A DNA stretch of 64,000 nt from CAWDPQ01 sp963804245 (GTDB taxonomy: Bacteria; Acidobacteriota; Vicinamibacteria; Vicinamibacterales; 2-12-FULL-66-21). Where the stretch lies: contig CAWDPQ010000009.1 of NCBI GenBank assembly GCA_963804245.1, positions 62,001-126,000 of the forward strand, given 5' to 3'. The notes under the pieces were generated by a model. The model searched no databases. It worked only from the letters and a program-made list of their open reading frames with translations, and was not told the origin of the DNA. A program made the translations under genes and the position numbers. Below, in pieces: positions 48,878-59,054 of the stretch (positions are counted from its first letter, which is position 1; every line of letters starts with the position of its first letter).

Positions 48878-49403
48878 GTGCCCGACGTTCCTTCGATTGA
48901 AACGGCCAGCGCCGTCGACCTCCGCGCGATTCGCTTTGTCGCGTTCGACTTCGACGGCGTGTTCACCGACGATGCGGTCTACGTCTCGCAGGATGGCACC
49001 GAGTCGGTGCGCTGCTGGCGGGGGGACGGCCTCGGACTGCGAAAGCTCGATGCCCTGGGAATCGGAACCGCGATCCTGTCCACCGAAGTGAACCCGGTCG
49101 TCGGCGTTCGCGCGCGCAAGCTGCGCATCGCCTGCTTTCAGGGGCTCGAGGACAAGTGCGCGAGGCTCGAGGCGCTGGCTGGCGAGGTCGGCATCCCGCT
49201 CGCGGCTTTCGCCTACGTCGGCAACGACATCAACGACCTCGGATGCTTTGTCGCGGTGCGGACTGCCCATCGCCGTCCGCAACGCCCACGCCGACGTCCT
49301 CGGCCAGGTTCGTTACCGCACGGAGGCGGCCGGCGGCCATGGCGCGGTGCGCGAGGTCTGTGACGTTCTCGCGCGCGCGCATCGTCAAGTCAACAACCCG
49401 TGA
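48878..49403 (+). CDS. KdsC-like HAD phosphatase
   Basis: About 174 residues, the length of KdsC. HAD nucleophile motif FVAFDFDGVFTDD, then SVRCWRGDGLGLRKLDALGI, AILSTEVNPVVGVRARKL, and FAYVGNDINDLGCL with the late acidic motif. In Kdo and ulosonate pathways this enzyme removes the phosphate after the NeuB/KdsA-type condensation, so the upstream synthase may use a phosphorylated aldose. Frame change near 49250. GAGGAGG just past its stop serves the next gene. Confidence 0.82.
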
Positions 49404-49416
49404 GGAGGCGCGTGAC

Positions 49417-50212
49417 GTGAGCGCTGGATTGTTTTCGCTGCGCGACCGCGTCGCCGTCGTGACGGGCGGGCTCGGGCAGCTCGGTCGCCAGTTCACCGCC
49501 GCGTTGACCGAAGCCGGCGCCCGCGTCGCCGTGCTCGACCAGCGGCCGCCGAACGGCACGGACACGCGACAGCTGTCGCTACGTGCAAGCCGATGTCACC
49601 GATCGCGGGTCGCTCGAGCGTGCGCTGGCGCGGATCGAAGCGGACTGGGGGGTGCCGCACGTCCTCGTCAACAACGCCGCGCTCGATTCGCCGCCGGATG
49701 CCCCTGCCTCTGCGAACGGCCCGTTCGAAACGTTTCCGGTGGACGTCTGGCGGCGGGTGCATGGACGTCAACGTCACCGGGGTCTTCCTCTGCTGTCAGG
49801 TCATCGGCGGCCGGATGGCCGCCGCCGGACGCGGCTCGGTCATCAACATCAGCTCGATCTACGGTCTGGTGTCGCCGGACCAGCGTATCTACGAGTACCG
49901 CCGCGGCCAGGGCGAGGACGTTCTTCAAGCCCGTGGCCTACGCCGCGTCGAAGTCGGCGCTCCTGAACCTGACGCGATATCTCGCAACCTACTGGGCCCC
50001 CGCGACGTGCGCGTCAACACGGTGACGTTCGCCGGCGTGTTCAACGACCAGGCCGGCAGCGTTCCTCGAGGAGTACACGCAAGCGCGTGCCGCTCGGCCG
50101 CATGGCGCGCGAGGACGAGTACAACGGCGCCATCGTCTTTCTCGCGTCCGACGCCTCCTCCTACATGACAGGCGCAAATCTCGTCCTGGACGGCGGGTAC
50201 ACCGCGTGGTAG
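49417..50212 (+). CDS. SDR-family oxidoreductase, multiply frameshifted
   Basis: About 265 residues. NAD(P)-binding motif VAVVTGGLGQLGRQFTAAL, then VLVNNAALDSPPD, DVNVTGVFLCCQVIGGRMA, SVINISSIYGLVSPDQRIY, catalytic YAASKSALLNLTRYL and the family ending YMTGANLVLDGGYTAW. Frame changes near 49580, 49755, 49915, 49998 and 50070. GTG 49417 follows GAGGAGG. Related SDRs occur next to NeuB-like and cytidylyltransferase genes in surface-glycan loci. Substrate unknown. Confidence 0.78.
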
Positions 50213-51687
50213 TCGACGAACAGCGGTCTCGGCGATCGACAACTACATCGACGGCGCGGCCGCGCCGGCCTCGAGCGGTGCGAGGTTCGACAAGATCAGC
50301 CCCGTCACCGGCCGCGCGCTGTCGTCGGTGGCGCGCTCGGCGGCCGACGACGTCGAGCGCGCGGTCGCGGCGGCACGCCGCAGCTTCCAGGCCTGGTCGT
50401 CCACACCCGGCGTGCAACGCGGCATGATCCTGCATCGCCTCGTGCGCAGCGATGCAGGATCGGCAGACGGAGCTCGCGGAGATCGTCGCAGCCGAGACCG
50501 GCAAGTCCATGAAGGATGCCGCCGGTGAAGCCGGCGGCGCCGCGGCGCTCGGCCTCTTCTTCGCCAGCGAAGGTCAGCGCCTCTACGGCCGCACGACCAC
50601 CAGCGCGATGGCCGGACCGCCAGGCGATGACCATCCGCCAGCCGATTGGCGTCGCCGGCCTCATCGTCGCCGGCGAACACGCCAATCGCCAACGTTGCCT
50701 GGAAGGTGTTTCCGGCGCTGGTGTGCGGCAACACCGTCGTCCTGAAGTCTGCCGAAGACACGCCGGGCACGGCCGCGCTCTTCGCACAGATGGCCCACGA
50801 CGCGGGCTTGCCCGCCGGCGTGCTCAACGTCGTTCACGGCCTCGGGGCGGAGGCGGGAGTCTCGCTCGTCGCACACGCCGATGTCGGCGTCATCAGCTTC
50901 ACCGGCTCGACGGCGGTCGGCCGCGAGATTCAGCGGACCGCCGGCGCGCGGCTGGCGCGCGTGTCGCTCGAGCTCGGTGGGAAGAACCCGTTCGTCGTCT
51001 GCGACGACGCCGACCTCGACGAGGCGGTGAAATGGGCGGTGCTCTCGGCCTTCAGCAACGCCGGGCAGCGCTGCGCATCCGGCAGCCGCATCATCGTCTT
51101 CGAGGCGATTGCCGATGAGTTCGTGCGGCGGATGCTGGCGGCGATCGCCGCGTCTCAAGGTCGGCTCGGGCGACGACGACGATTTCGGCCCGGTCATCAA
51201 CGAGCGGCAGCTGAACATGATCCTCGCGGCCATCGAGCAGGCGCGCCGGGACGGAGCGACGCGTGCTGGCCGGCGGACGCCGCGCCACGTCGGGAACGCT
51301 CGGCGCCGGCTTCTACATCGAGCCGACGCTCCTCGAGAACGGTCGATCCGTCGCACGACCTGTCGCAGACGGAACTGTTCGGCCCGGTGGCCAGCGTCTA
51401 CCGCGTGCGCGATTTCGACGAGCGCGCTGGCGCTGGCGAACGACTCGCCGTACGGCCTTACCGCCTGCATCCACACGCGCAATTTCGATCGCGCGCTCGC
51501 GTTCGTCGATCGTGTCGAGGCGGGCGTGGTCATCGTCAACGCCGGCACGTTCGGCAGCGAGCCGCACATGCCGTTCGGCGGCGTCAAGCAATCGGGCAAC
51601 GGCACCCGCGAGCCAGGCACCGAGGCGCTCGACGTCTACTCGACGCTCAAGGACGTCTATCTGAACGTCAACGGGCGGCGTGTGTGA
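50206..51687 (+). CDS. NAD(P)-dependent aldehyde dehydrogenase, multiply frameshifted
   Basis: About 490 residues. ALDH superfamily landmarks in order: YIDGAAAPASSGARFDKISP, AVAAARRSFQAW, TIRQPIGVAGLIV, WKVFPALVCGNTVVLKSAED, SFTGSTAVGREIQ, the general-base Glu in LELGGKNPFVV, the catalytic Cys in NAGQRCASGSR, TELFGPVASVYRV and MPFGGVKQSGNG. At least seven single-base frame changes between 50240 and 51425; no motif is lost. In a glycan locus it could oxidise a sugar aldehyde to an acid or prepare the module's precursor. Start codon uncertain. Confidence 0.8.
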
Positions 51688-51705
51688 CCGGCAGGCCGAT
51701 CGCGT

Positions 51706-52469
51706 GTGGCGCTCGTTCCGGCGCGCGCTGGGTCGAAGCGCGTGCGCGACAAGAACGTCGCACGCCTCGCCGGGCACCCGATCATCGCCTACACGATCGC
51801 CGCGGCTCGCGCGAGCGGCGTGTTCGATCGCGTCGTCGTGTCCACGGACTCGCGAGCGCTACGCGGAGATAGCGCGCTACTACGGCGCCGAGGTGCCCGT
51901 TCTTCGACCGGGCGCGATTCGCCGGCGATCTGTCGCCGGACATCGAATGGGTCGAGCACATGCTCGACAACCTCGAGTCTGCATGGCCGTCAGTACGAGT
52001 GCTTCAGCATCCTGCGGCCGACGAGTCCGTTCCGGCTCGCCGGCGACGATCCAGCGGGCGTGGCAGGCGTTCGTGGCCGACAGCGGCGCCGACTCGCTGC
52101 GCGCGGTCGAGAAGTGCCGGCAGCATCCGGGCAAGATGTGGGTCGTGCGGGGCAACCGCTGCTGCCGCTGCTGCCGCTGTCGCCGGCAGAACAGCCCTGG
52201 CACAGCAGCCAGTATCAGGCGCTGCCCGCCGTGTACGTGCAGAACGCCAGCCTCGAGATCGCGTGGACGCGCGTCGTCCGCGAGAGCCGGACCATCGCCG
52301 GCGTGAACATCGTGCCGTTCCTCACCGAAGGATACGAAGGCTTCGACGTGAACCAGCCGTACGACTGGCAGCTCGCCGAGGATCTCGTGCAGCCGCGGCG
52401 AGGCACGCTTCCCTCGTGCCGCCAGACGCCACTGGCGATTGCGCCAGACGTGCAGATCCGAATCAATGA
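51706..52469 (+). CDS. Acylneuraminate-type cytidylyltransferase
   Basis: About 254 residues. Activates a ulosonic acid as its CMP ester. Motifs: the CTP-binding loop VALVPARAGSKRVRDKNVAR, HPIIAYTIAAARASGVFDRV, VVSTDS, ECFSILRPTSPFR, and the C-terminal VPFLTEGYEGFDVNQPYDW. Frame changes near 51855, 51915, 51985, 52060, 52160 and 52400. Ends at TGA 52469, overlapping the transketolase ATG (ATGA). With NeuB-like and KdsC-like neighbours it completes a CMP-ulosonate route. Confidence 0.82.
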
Positions 52470-54495
52470 GCGCTCGACATCGATATCCGATTTCGTCCCC
52501 GTCGACGAGTTCGCCCGCGTGCGCGGCTGCGGCGCTCGCGCCACGGCAGCTCGATGCCGATCCTCGCCGACATGTGCCGGCTGAACACGCTCTCGGCCGT
52601 CAAGCTCGCCGGCTCGGGCCATCTCGGCTCCAGCTTCAGCGCGATGGACATCGTCGTGTGGCTCTACTACAGCGAGATGAACACCGTCAGGTCGGCTGGA
52701 GCGACGCCAGACCGCGACGTCTATTTCTCCTCGAAGGGCCACGACGTGCCCGGCCTGTACGCCGTGCTGCACTCGCTCGGCGTCATGCTCGGACGAGCGG
52801 ATCCTCAAGCTGCGCCGACTCGGCGGCCTCGACGGCCACCCGGACGTCGGCGTTCCCGGCATCGAGGCGAACTCCGGCTCGCTCGGCATGGGCATCTCGA
52901 AGGGCCGCGGGATCGCCTGGGCAAAGCGATTTCGCGGGCTCGGCGGCCGCGTGTTCGTGATGACCGGCGACGGCGAGCTGCAGGAAGGGCAGAACTACGA
53001 GGCGCTGCAGTCCACCGTCAGCAGGGGATCAACAACCTCACGGTGATCGTCGACCACAACAAGGTGCAGTCGGACAAGCCGGTCGGCGAGATCGTCGACG
53101 CTCGGCGACCTGGAGGCCAAGTTCACGACGTTCGGCTGGCGCGTGCTCGGTGCGACGGCCATGACCACGCGGCGCTCGAGCGAGCATGTGGCGTGCGGCT
53201 GCGTCGAGCCGGATCCACCGGCCGAAAGTGGTCATCGCCGACACGATCAAGGGACGCGGCGTCTCGTTCATGGAGCACCCGCGCGCGCTCGCGGACGGGG
53301 GCGGCTACTACCGCTGGCACGCCGGCGCGCCCCGGACGACGCCGTTCACGGCCGCGCACGCCGAGCTCGCCGCAGGCGTGAACGCGATGCTCGGCGACGT
53401 CGGGCTCGAGCCGCTCCGCTCGCGCCCGTGCGCCGGAATACGGCCGGCGAGCTGGTCTTCTCGCGCGACGCGCTCGGCGAGCCGGTGAGCCGCGGCGCCG
53501 ACGCCGCCGGCACCACGAAGGAATACGTCGTCGATGCCTACGGACAGGCGCTCGTGGCGTCGCCGCACGCCGTGCCGACCTCGTCGTGCTCGACGCCGAT
53601 CTGGCGGCGGACTGCCGCACGCGACAGTTCGAGCTGGCATTTCCCGATCGCTTCATCCAGAACGGTATCGCCGAGCAGGACATGGTGTCGATGGCCGGGG
53701 GGCTCGCGCGCCACGGTTTGCTGCCGGTCGTCAACTCGTTCGCCAGCTTCCTGGCGTCGCGCGCGAACGAGCAGATCTACAACAACGCGACCGAGCGGAT
53801 CGCGCGATCATCTATGCCTGCCACTACGCCGGCCTGATTCCGGCCGGGCCCGGCAAGTCGCATCAGAGCCTGCGCGACGTCGCGCTCTTCGCCAATCTGC
53901 CGGACGTGACCATCCTGCAGCCGGCGAACGCGGACGAAGCGGTGCAGGTCGCTCGACTACTGCGTGGACGTGGCGCCAGGGACGTCCGTGCTGCGGCTCG
54001 TGATCGGCCCGTCGCCGCGGACGATCGCGTCGCCGGCCGGGTATCGCCTAGAGCGCGGACGCGGCTGGCGTCTGCACGAGGGCAAGGACGCACTCGTGTT
54101 CGCGTACGGGCCGGTGATGCTGCACGAAGCGCTCGCCGCTGCCGAGTGGCTCGATCGCGAGGGCCTCTCGATTGCCGTCGTCAATCAGCCGTGGCTCAAC
54201 GTCGTGGATCCCGCCTGGCTCGCCGAGTGCGTGGGCCCATATTCGACGCTCGTCGTGATCGAGGACCACGGACCGGTGGGCGCCCTCGGCGATCACCTCG
54301 GCCGTGCGCTCGTAGCGCACGGCTTGCTGGAGGGCGCGGCAGTATCACGTCTTCGGCGTGGAGGGCTTGCCGGCGTGCGGCACGCCGGCGGAAGCGCTTC
54401 AGGCGCACGGCCTCGATGCAGCGTCGCTGGCGTCGCGGATCACCGCGCTCGTCGGCCGGCCACGTGCCCTGGCGGGCGAGCCCGCCAGGGCTTGA
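52466..54495 (+). CDS. Transketolase, multiply frameshifted
   Basis: About 676 residues, full-length (N- and C-halves in one gene). Thiamine-diphosphate enzyme transferring two-carbon ketol units. N-half: LNTLSAVKLAGSGHLGSS, VYFSSKGHDVPGLYAVL, and the TPP motif GDGELQEGQNYEALQS with NNLTVIVDHNKVQSDKPV. C-half: RFIQNGIAEQDMVSMAGGLA (with the catalytic Glu), LPVVNSFASFLASRANEQIY, GKSHQSLRDVALFANLPDVT, VIEDHGPVGALGDHL. At least ten frame changes. Coupled to the cytidylyltransferase, so it is likely a pathway-specific copy rather than the pentose-phosphate one. Confidence 0.82.
54467..54490. repeat. Perfect 10-bp-stem hairpin at the transketolase stop
   Basis: CCCTGGCGGG (54467-54476), loop CGAG, CCCGCCAGGG (54481-54490), ending five bases before the transketolase stop ends. 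No T tract follows, so it may be a REP-like or attenuating hairpin rather than a terminator. Confidence 0.5.
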
Positions 54496-54611
54496 TCGCA
54501 ATCATTCAGGCCGGCAAGCGAATCCTGACCGTCGCGGTCGTCGGCAAGGCGCTCGCCGACTTCACTGGCCCGGGGACGGATGTCATCGACGTGTTCGTCA
54601 ACGTTCGTTAG
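54493..54611 (+). CDS. Possible 39-codon ORF between transketolase and FkbM
   Basis: TTG 54493 overlaps the transketolase TGA and reads LIAIIQAGKRILTVAVVGKA... to a TAG at 54611, two bases before the FkbM start. Tight packing on both sides and regular codon use are in its favour. It could equally be a spacer or a displaced N-terminus. No family recognised. Confidence 0.3.
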
Positions 54612-54612
54612 C

Positions 54613-55330
54613 GTGCGACGCCTTCTCCATGCGCTGGTGTGGACGCGCCGGCATCTTGCGGGCCAGCTCGCGGTGCCGGAGCTGGCACCGCTTCTTCCGC
54701 TGCTGCGTGCGAACGACGTTTTCCTCGACGTCGGCGCGCACGCAGGCGGGTGGGCGGTGCCGGTGTCGAAGCGAGCTGACGGCCGGGCACGTCTACGCGT
54801 TCGAGGCGCTGCCGTACTACGCCGGCGTCCTCAAGTCCACGCTGGCGCTCCTCAGGCGCCGGAACGTCACCGTCGTCGTCGGCGCGGTGAGCGATGCGGA
54901 AGGCGAGATCTCGATCGTGTGGAAGGACAGCGACGGCCGGCGCCTGACCGGCAGGACGCACATCAGCCGGGGTAAGGAGGCTGGCGAGGTGGTACGCGTC
55001 AAGGCTCTGACGATCGACCGCTTCTGCGCGTCCCATGGGATCGAGCGCGTCCGGCTGATGAAGTGCGACGTCGAAGGGGCCGAGCTGATGGTGCTGAGCG
55101 GCGCCACACAGACAATCGAGCGATGGCGGCCGTTCGTCTTCTGCGAGATGTACGAGGAATTCTGCACGCAGTACGGCCACAGGACGCGCGACGTCTTCGC
55201 CTTCTTCGCCGAGCGGCGCTATCGCGCCGTGCAAATCGAGGACGGCGCGTTTCGTCCACTCGTGCCGGAGACCTATAGCGGCGTCGGCGACGTCCTCTTC
55301 GTCCCCATGGAAACCGAGCTGCCGGCATGA
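54613..55330 (+). CDS. FkbM-family methyltransferase
   Basis: About 238 residues. SAM-binding region DVFLDVGAHAGGWAVPVSK, then HVYAFEALPYYAGVLKSTL, VVGAVSDAEGEISIVW, TIDRFCASHGIERVRLMKCD and VEGAELMVLSGATQTIE, all typical of FkbM-type O-methyltransferases in glycan loci. One frame change near 54770. Overlaps the following gene by ATGA. Confidence 0.82.
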
Positions 55331-57009
55331 AACTGACGCTCGTACGCGCGGCTCAGCGCGTCGTCGGGGCCCTCAAGCCCGATTTCGATCAGCCCGACTG
55401 GCGTCCTATCCTGCGTCGGGCGCGGGGTGCCTGGCGGCGGGCGCTCGACGAGGCGCGTCACGGTCCGCGCGTGCTGGTCGCCACTGCCGTCGGTGGACAC
55501 CTGCCGTCGACGACGCTCGAGAGCCTGGTGGCGGTGGCGCTGACGCTGCGTGGGGCGAACGTCCATCTCCTGCTGTGCGACGAGCGGCTGCCTGCGTGCC
55601 TGCGCTCGCATGTGACCGCCGTGCCGAGTGACGACGCGTTCGTTCGCGAGGGACCGCAGACCAGCACGTGCATCCTGTGCTACGTATCGGGCGCCGCGAT
55701 GTACGAGACGCTCGGCCTGCAGGTCCACAAGCTGTGCGCGCTCGTGACGACTGCGGAAAGCGACGAGGCGCGGGCGGTCGCGTCGCGGCTGCCGTCCGCG
55801 GATATCCCAGGTACCAGCTCGACGGGCTGGCTGTCGGCGAGCACGCCCACGCCGGCGCGCTGCGCTTCTACGCCCGCGGGACGCTCGAGGACGGGACCAG
55901 CGAGGCCGTGCTGCGCCGCTACCTCGAGGCTGCGCTCCTCAGCGTTCACGCATCGCGACGCCTGATGGTGCGAGAGGAGTTCGAGGCGTCGTGCTTCAAC
56001 CACGGCATCTACATTCCGCACGGCATCATCGGCGAGGTCGCACGTCAACAGGGCATTCGCGTCGTCAATTGGAATCCGGCGTACCGCAAGCAGACGCTTC
56101 ATCTTCAGCCACGGCGACACGTACCACCACACGCTGATGGACGAGCCGACGTCCGAGTGGGAGGGCCTGCCGTGGAGTCCGAGCGCGAGGCCGAGCTGAT
56201 GGCGTACCTGCGGAGCCGGTGGCACGGCACGCAGGACTGGATCACTTTCAACGCCAATCCCGAGGAGAGCACGAGCGCGATCGCGCGCGAGCTCGGCATC
56301 GACTTCTCGAAGCCGACGATCGGCCTTCTGACGAACGTCGTCTGGGATGCCCAGTTGCACTACCGCGCGAATGCGTTTCGCGAACATGACGGACTGGCTG
56401 ATGCGAACGATCGCCTATTTCGCCCGCCGGCCCGACCTGCAGCTGCTCATCCGCGTGCACCCGGCCGAAATCACCGGTAACGTGCCGTCTCGGCAGCCCG
56501 TGGTCGAGGAGATTGCGCGCACTTCCCAACGCTGCCGCCCAACGTCTTCGTGATTCCGCCGGAGAGCCCTATCAGCACGTACGTGACGATGACGCAGTGC
56601 CGCGCGGTCGCTCATCTACGGCACGAAGACAGGCGTCGAGCTGACCAGCGAAGGTATCCCGGTGATCGTCTGCGGCGAGGCCTGGATTCGAAACAAGGGA
56701 TTAACCGCCGATGCTCGATCGCCGGAGGAGTACTACGAGATCCTCGATCGGTTGCCCGGTAAGGGGCGCCTGCCCGAGGAGACGATCGCGCGCGCCCGGC
56801 GTTACGCCTACCATTTCTTCTTCCGGCGGATGATTCCCTTGGCGAGCATCGCGCCGACGAGCGGGTTGGCCGCAAGGCGCGTAAACTACCGGATCGATGT
56901 TCGCGACCTCGACGATCTGCGCCCCGGTAGGGACGCGGGCCTCGACGTCATCTGCGATGGGATCCTCCAGCAATCGCCCTTCGTATACCGCGCCGAAGAA
57001 CGGCAGTGA
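55327..57009 (+). CDS. Capsule-type polysaccharide biosynthesis protein (GT-B fold, KpsC-like)
   Basis: About 560 residues. N-terminal half: VLVATAVGGHLPSTTLES, YARGTLEDGTSEAVLRRYL, FNHGIYIPHGIIGEVARQQG, VVNWNPAYRKQTFIFSHGDT. C-terminal half: KPTIGLLTNVVWDAQLHYRA, LLIRVHPAEITG, VFVIPPESPISTYVTMTQCR, IYGTKTGVELTSEGIPVIVC. The RVHP and GTELxxxGxP-like motifs mark capsule-synthesis/GT-B transferases. Frame changes near 55810, 56098, 56160, 56385, 56520 and 56612. Sugar transferred is unknown. Confidence 0.72.
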
Positions 57010-58439
57010 CGTACGCAGATATCCGGTGGCTCGCAGTGGTGCCGCGACCCACCGGGTGGCACGTCTTCGTCTTCCTGCTGATCCTCGCGCTCGGCACCGA
57101 GTATTGGGACAAGAACCCGCTGAGTATCGGCTCGCTGCAAGTGCCGTGGCCGCGGTTCCTTCTTTGTGTGCTGATGCTGCCGCTCGTCGTGCACACGCGC
57201 GACTGGCGGTGGACACGGTTGCTGCGCCTGCCGGGCTCGCTCGCGGGGCTGATCTTTTTCTGGGCCTGCTGCGGTCTGTCGGTGCTCGGGCTGCTGTTCG
57301 CTCCCGGACGCGCGGACACATCGCAGTTCGTGAAGACGTTCGTGCACCTCTCGACCTACGTGATCTTCGTCTGCGCCCTCGTCAAGTGGATGACATGGGA
57401 GCGGTTCCTGCTGCTTGTTCGCAGCTACTACGTTCTCGGTGTTGCCGCCGCGCTGCTCGCGCTGCTCCAATTCGTGCACGGGACGTTCGGCTGGTTCCCG
57501 TTTGTCGCGCCGCTCAGGTTCCAGAGCTTCGAGTACCAAGTCGGCCCTAACCTGACCGCTGGATTCCGGGCGTCATCGATTTTCGGCGAGGCCAGCTGGG
57601 CCAGTCGCTATTACGTGCACTTCATCGCCTTCGCGCTCGCGTTCTGGTGGCACACGAGGAGGCGACGTCACCTCGCGGCGCTGACACTGTTCGTCCTGGC
57701 CTTTTACGTCGCGAACAGCCTGCTCGGCTACGTGATTCTGGGCTCGTTCATCGCGGCGGCTGCGGTGACGCAGATGTGGCGGCGGAACATGTTCTCGCTG
57801 TCGCCGACGAAAAAGGCGGCAATGGTCGTGGGGGCTTACCTCCTGCTGCTGTTCTGGCTCGTAGGATTGACGCCGCCGGTCCCAGATCTCATCGGCCGCT
57901 CGATTGCCAGGGTCAACCTCTTCGCCCAAGGCGGCGGCGCCGCCGGGAACCGGTTCGACAGCGTCTGGGCGGGCCTCGAGGTGTGGAAGCTCGCGCCGAC
58001 GTTCGGCGTCGGCCTCGGTAACATCGGCGGCTATATCGTCGAGTTCTACAAGGAACGCGAATACATCTTCCGCAGCCGCTTCGGGTCGGATTCGCTCTAC
58101 GTGCAATTGCTGGCCGAGACCGGGCTCGTCGGGCTCATGGGTTTCGTGTGGTTCTGGGGACATCTGATGTGGTTCGGGAGCGCGCGCTCCGTCGGAGGGG
58201 CGACGCCTGACGCCAAGTTCGCCTACGCTTTGTTGCGGTTCCTGCAGCTGGACCTTCTCGCGCAGGCCGTTGGGATGCTGAACTACGCGGACTATCTGAA
58301 CCCGCATTTCTGGACGGTGGTGGCGATCGTGCTCTCGTGCAAGACGCTCATCATTCGCGAGCGCGCGGCGGTGCGGGCCGCCGTCGCCAGCCGCCCGGCG
58401 CCGATTGGCGGAGGCCCGGTGCCGAACTTCGCGTCGTGA
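57006..58439 (+). CDS. wzy: O-antigen ligase/polymerase-like membrane protein
   Basis: 477 residues with about 11 transmembrane segments and a large loop before the last third. The region FGVGLGNIGGYIVEF and the Wzy_C-like block SDSLYVQLLAETGLVGLMGF are typical of the O-antigen ligase/polymerase superfamily. Next to flippase, Wzz and a phosphoglycosyltransferase, polymerase is more likely than ligase. Intact. GTG start overlaps the preceding stop. Confidence 0.78.
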   Translation: MTYADIRWLAVVPRPTGWHVFVFLLILALGTEYWDKNPLSIGSLQVPWPRFLLCVLMLPLVVHTRDWRWTRLLRLPGSLAGLIFFWACCGLSVLGLLFAPGRADTSQFVKTFVHLSTYVIFVCALVKWMTWERFLLLVRSYYVLGVAAALLALLQFVHGTFGWFPFVAPLRFQSFEYQVGPNLTAGFRASSIFGEASWASRYYVHFIAFALAFWWHTRRRRHLAALTLFVLAFYVANSLLGYVILGSFIAAAAVTQMWRRNMFSLSPTKKAAMVVGAYLLLLFWLVGLTPPVPDLIGRSIARVNLFAQGGGAAGNRFDSVWAGLEVWKLAPTFGVGLGNIGGYIVEFYKEREYIFRSRFGSDSLYVQLLAETGLVGLMGFVWFWGHLMWFGSARSVGGATPDAKFAYALLRFLQLDLLAQAVGMLNYADYLNPHFWTVVAIVLSCKTLIIRERAAVRAAVASRPAPIGGGPVPNFAS

Positions 58440-59054
58440 GTGGCGATGAAACGGCTGTTCGATACAGTGGCGTCGGCTGCGGGCCTGCTCTTTCTGAGCC
58501 CCATTCTTGCGGTCCTCACCGTAGCCGTCCGCGCGTCCTCTCGAGGTCCGGCGATTTACCGGAGCCAGCGCCTGGGACGAGGCGGTCAGCCATTCGAGAT
58601 GTTGAAGTTCCGGACGATGTACGTCGGCACGCCGGACTTGCGCAATCCGGATGGGTCGACGTTCAACGCCGCACAAGATGCGCGGGTCACGTCGATCGGC
58701 GCGTGGCTGCGCCGCACCAGCCTCGACGAGCTACCGCAATTGTGGAACGTGCTGCGCGGCGACATGAGCCTCGTCGGTCCGAGACCGGATCTCGTCGACC
58801 AGCTCAGGTACTACGACGCCGCCGATCGCCAGCGTTTCAACGTTCGTCCCGGAATCACCGGCCTCGCGCAAGTGTCCGGCCGCAACAGCCTGACGTGGAA
58901 AGAGCGGCGGACCATCGATCTCGAGTATATCGGGTCGCAGTCGCTTGTGCTCGACGTCCGTATCCTCTGGAGAACGCTCGCCAGTCTCATGCACAGCCGC
59001 AACGTATTCATCACTCCCGGCACCGATCGCGACGATGAAGCTCCTGGCTGTTGA
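58440..59054 (+). CDS. PglC-type phosphoglycosyltransferase (bacterial sugar transferase)
   Basis: 204 residues. Short monotopic enzyme that attaches a sugar-1-phosphate to undecaprenyl phosphate: N-terminal re-entrant helix (KRLFDTVASAAGLLFLSP), basic QRLGRGGQPFEMLKFRTM, the SLDELPQLWNVLRGDMSLVG block with the catalytic Asp-Glu pair, GPRPDL, and GITGLAQVSGRNSLTW. Lacks the long membrane domain of WbaP. Together with the following acetyltransferase and aminotransferase it resembles pglC-pglD-pglE. Confidence 0.88.
   Translation: MAMKRLFDTVASAAGLLFLSPILAVLTVAVRASSRGPAIYRSQRLGRGGQPFEMLKFRTMYVGTPDLRNPDGSTFNAAQDARVTSIGAWLRRTSLDELPQLWNVLRGDMSLVGPRPDLVDQLRYYDAADRQRFNVRPGITGLAQVSGRNSLTWKERRTIDLEYIGSQSLVLDVRILWRTLASLMHSRNVFITPGTDRDDEAPGC

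Noticed and set aside
47795..54495. Programmed frameshifting or recoding as explanation of broken genes
   Set aside because: Too many sites per gene, no recurring slippery heptamer or downstream structure, and frames move in both directions. Indel error is simpler.
47795..54495. Genuine pseudogenisation of the ulosonic module
   Set aside because: Catalytic motifs are intact and no nonsense mutations occur in corrected frames, so old decay is unlikely. Very recent decay cannot be excluded without reads.
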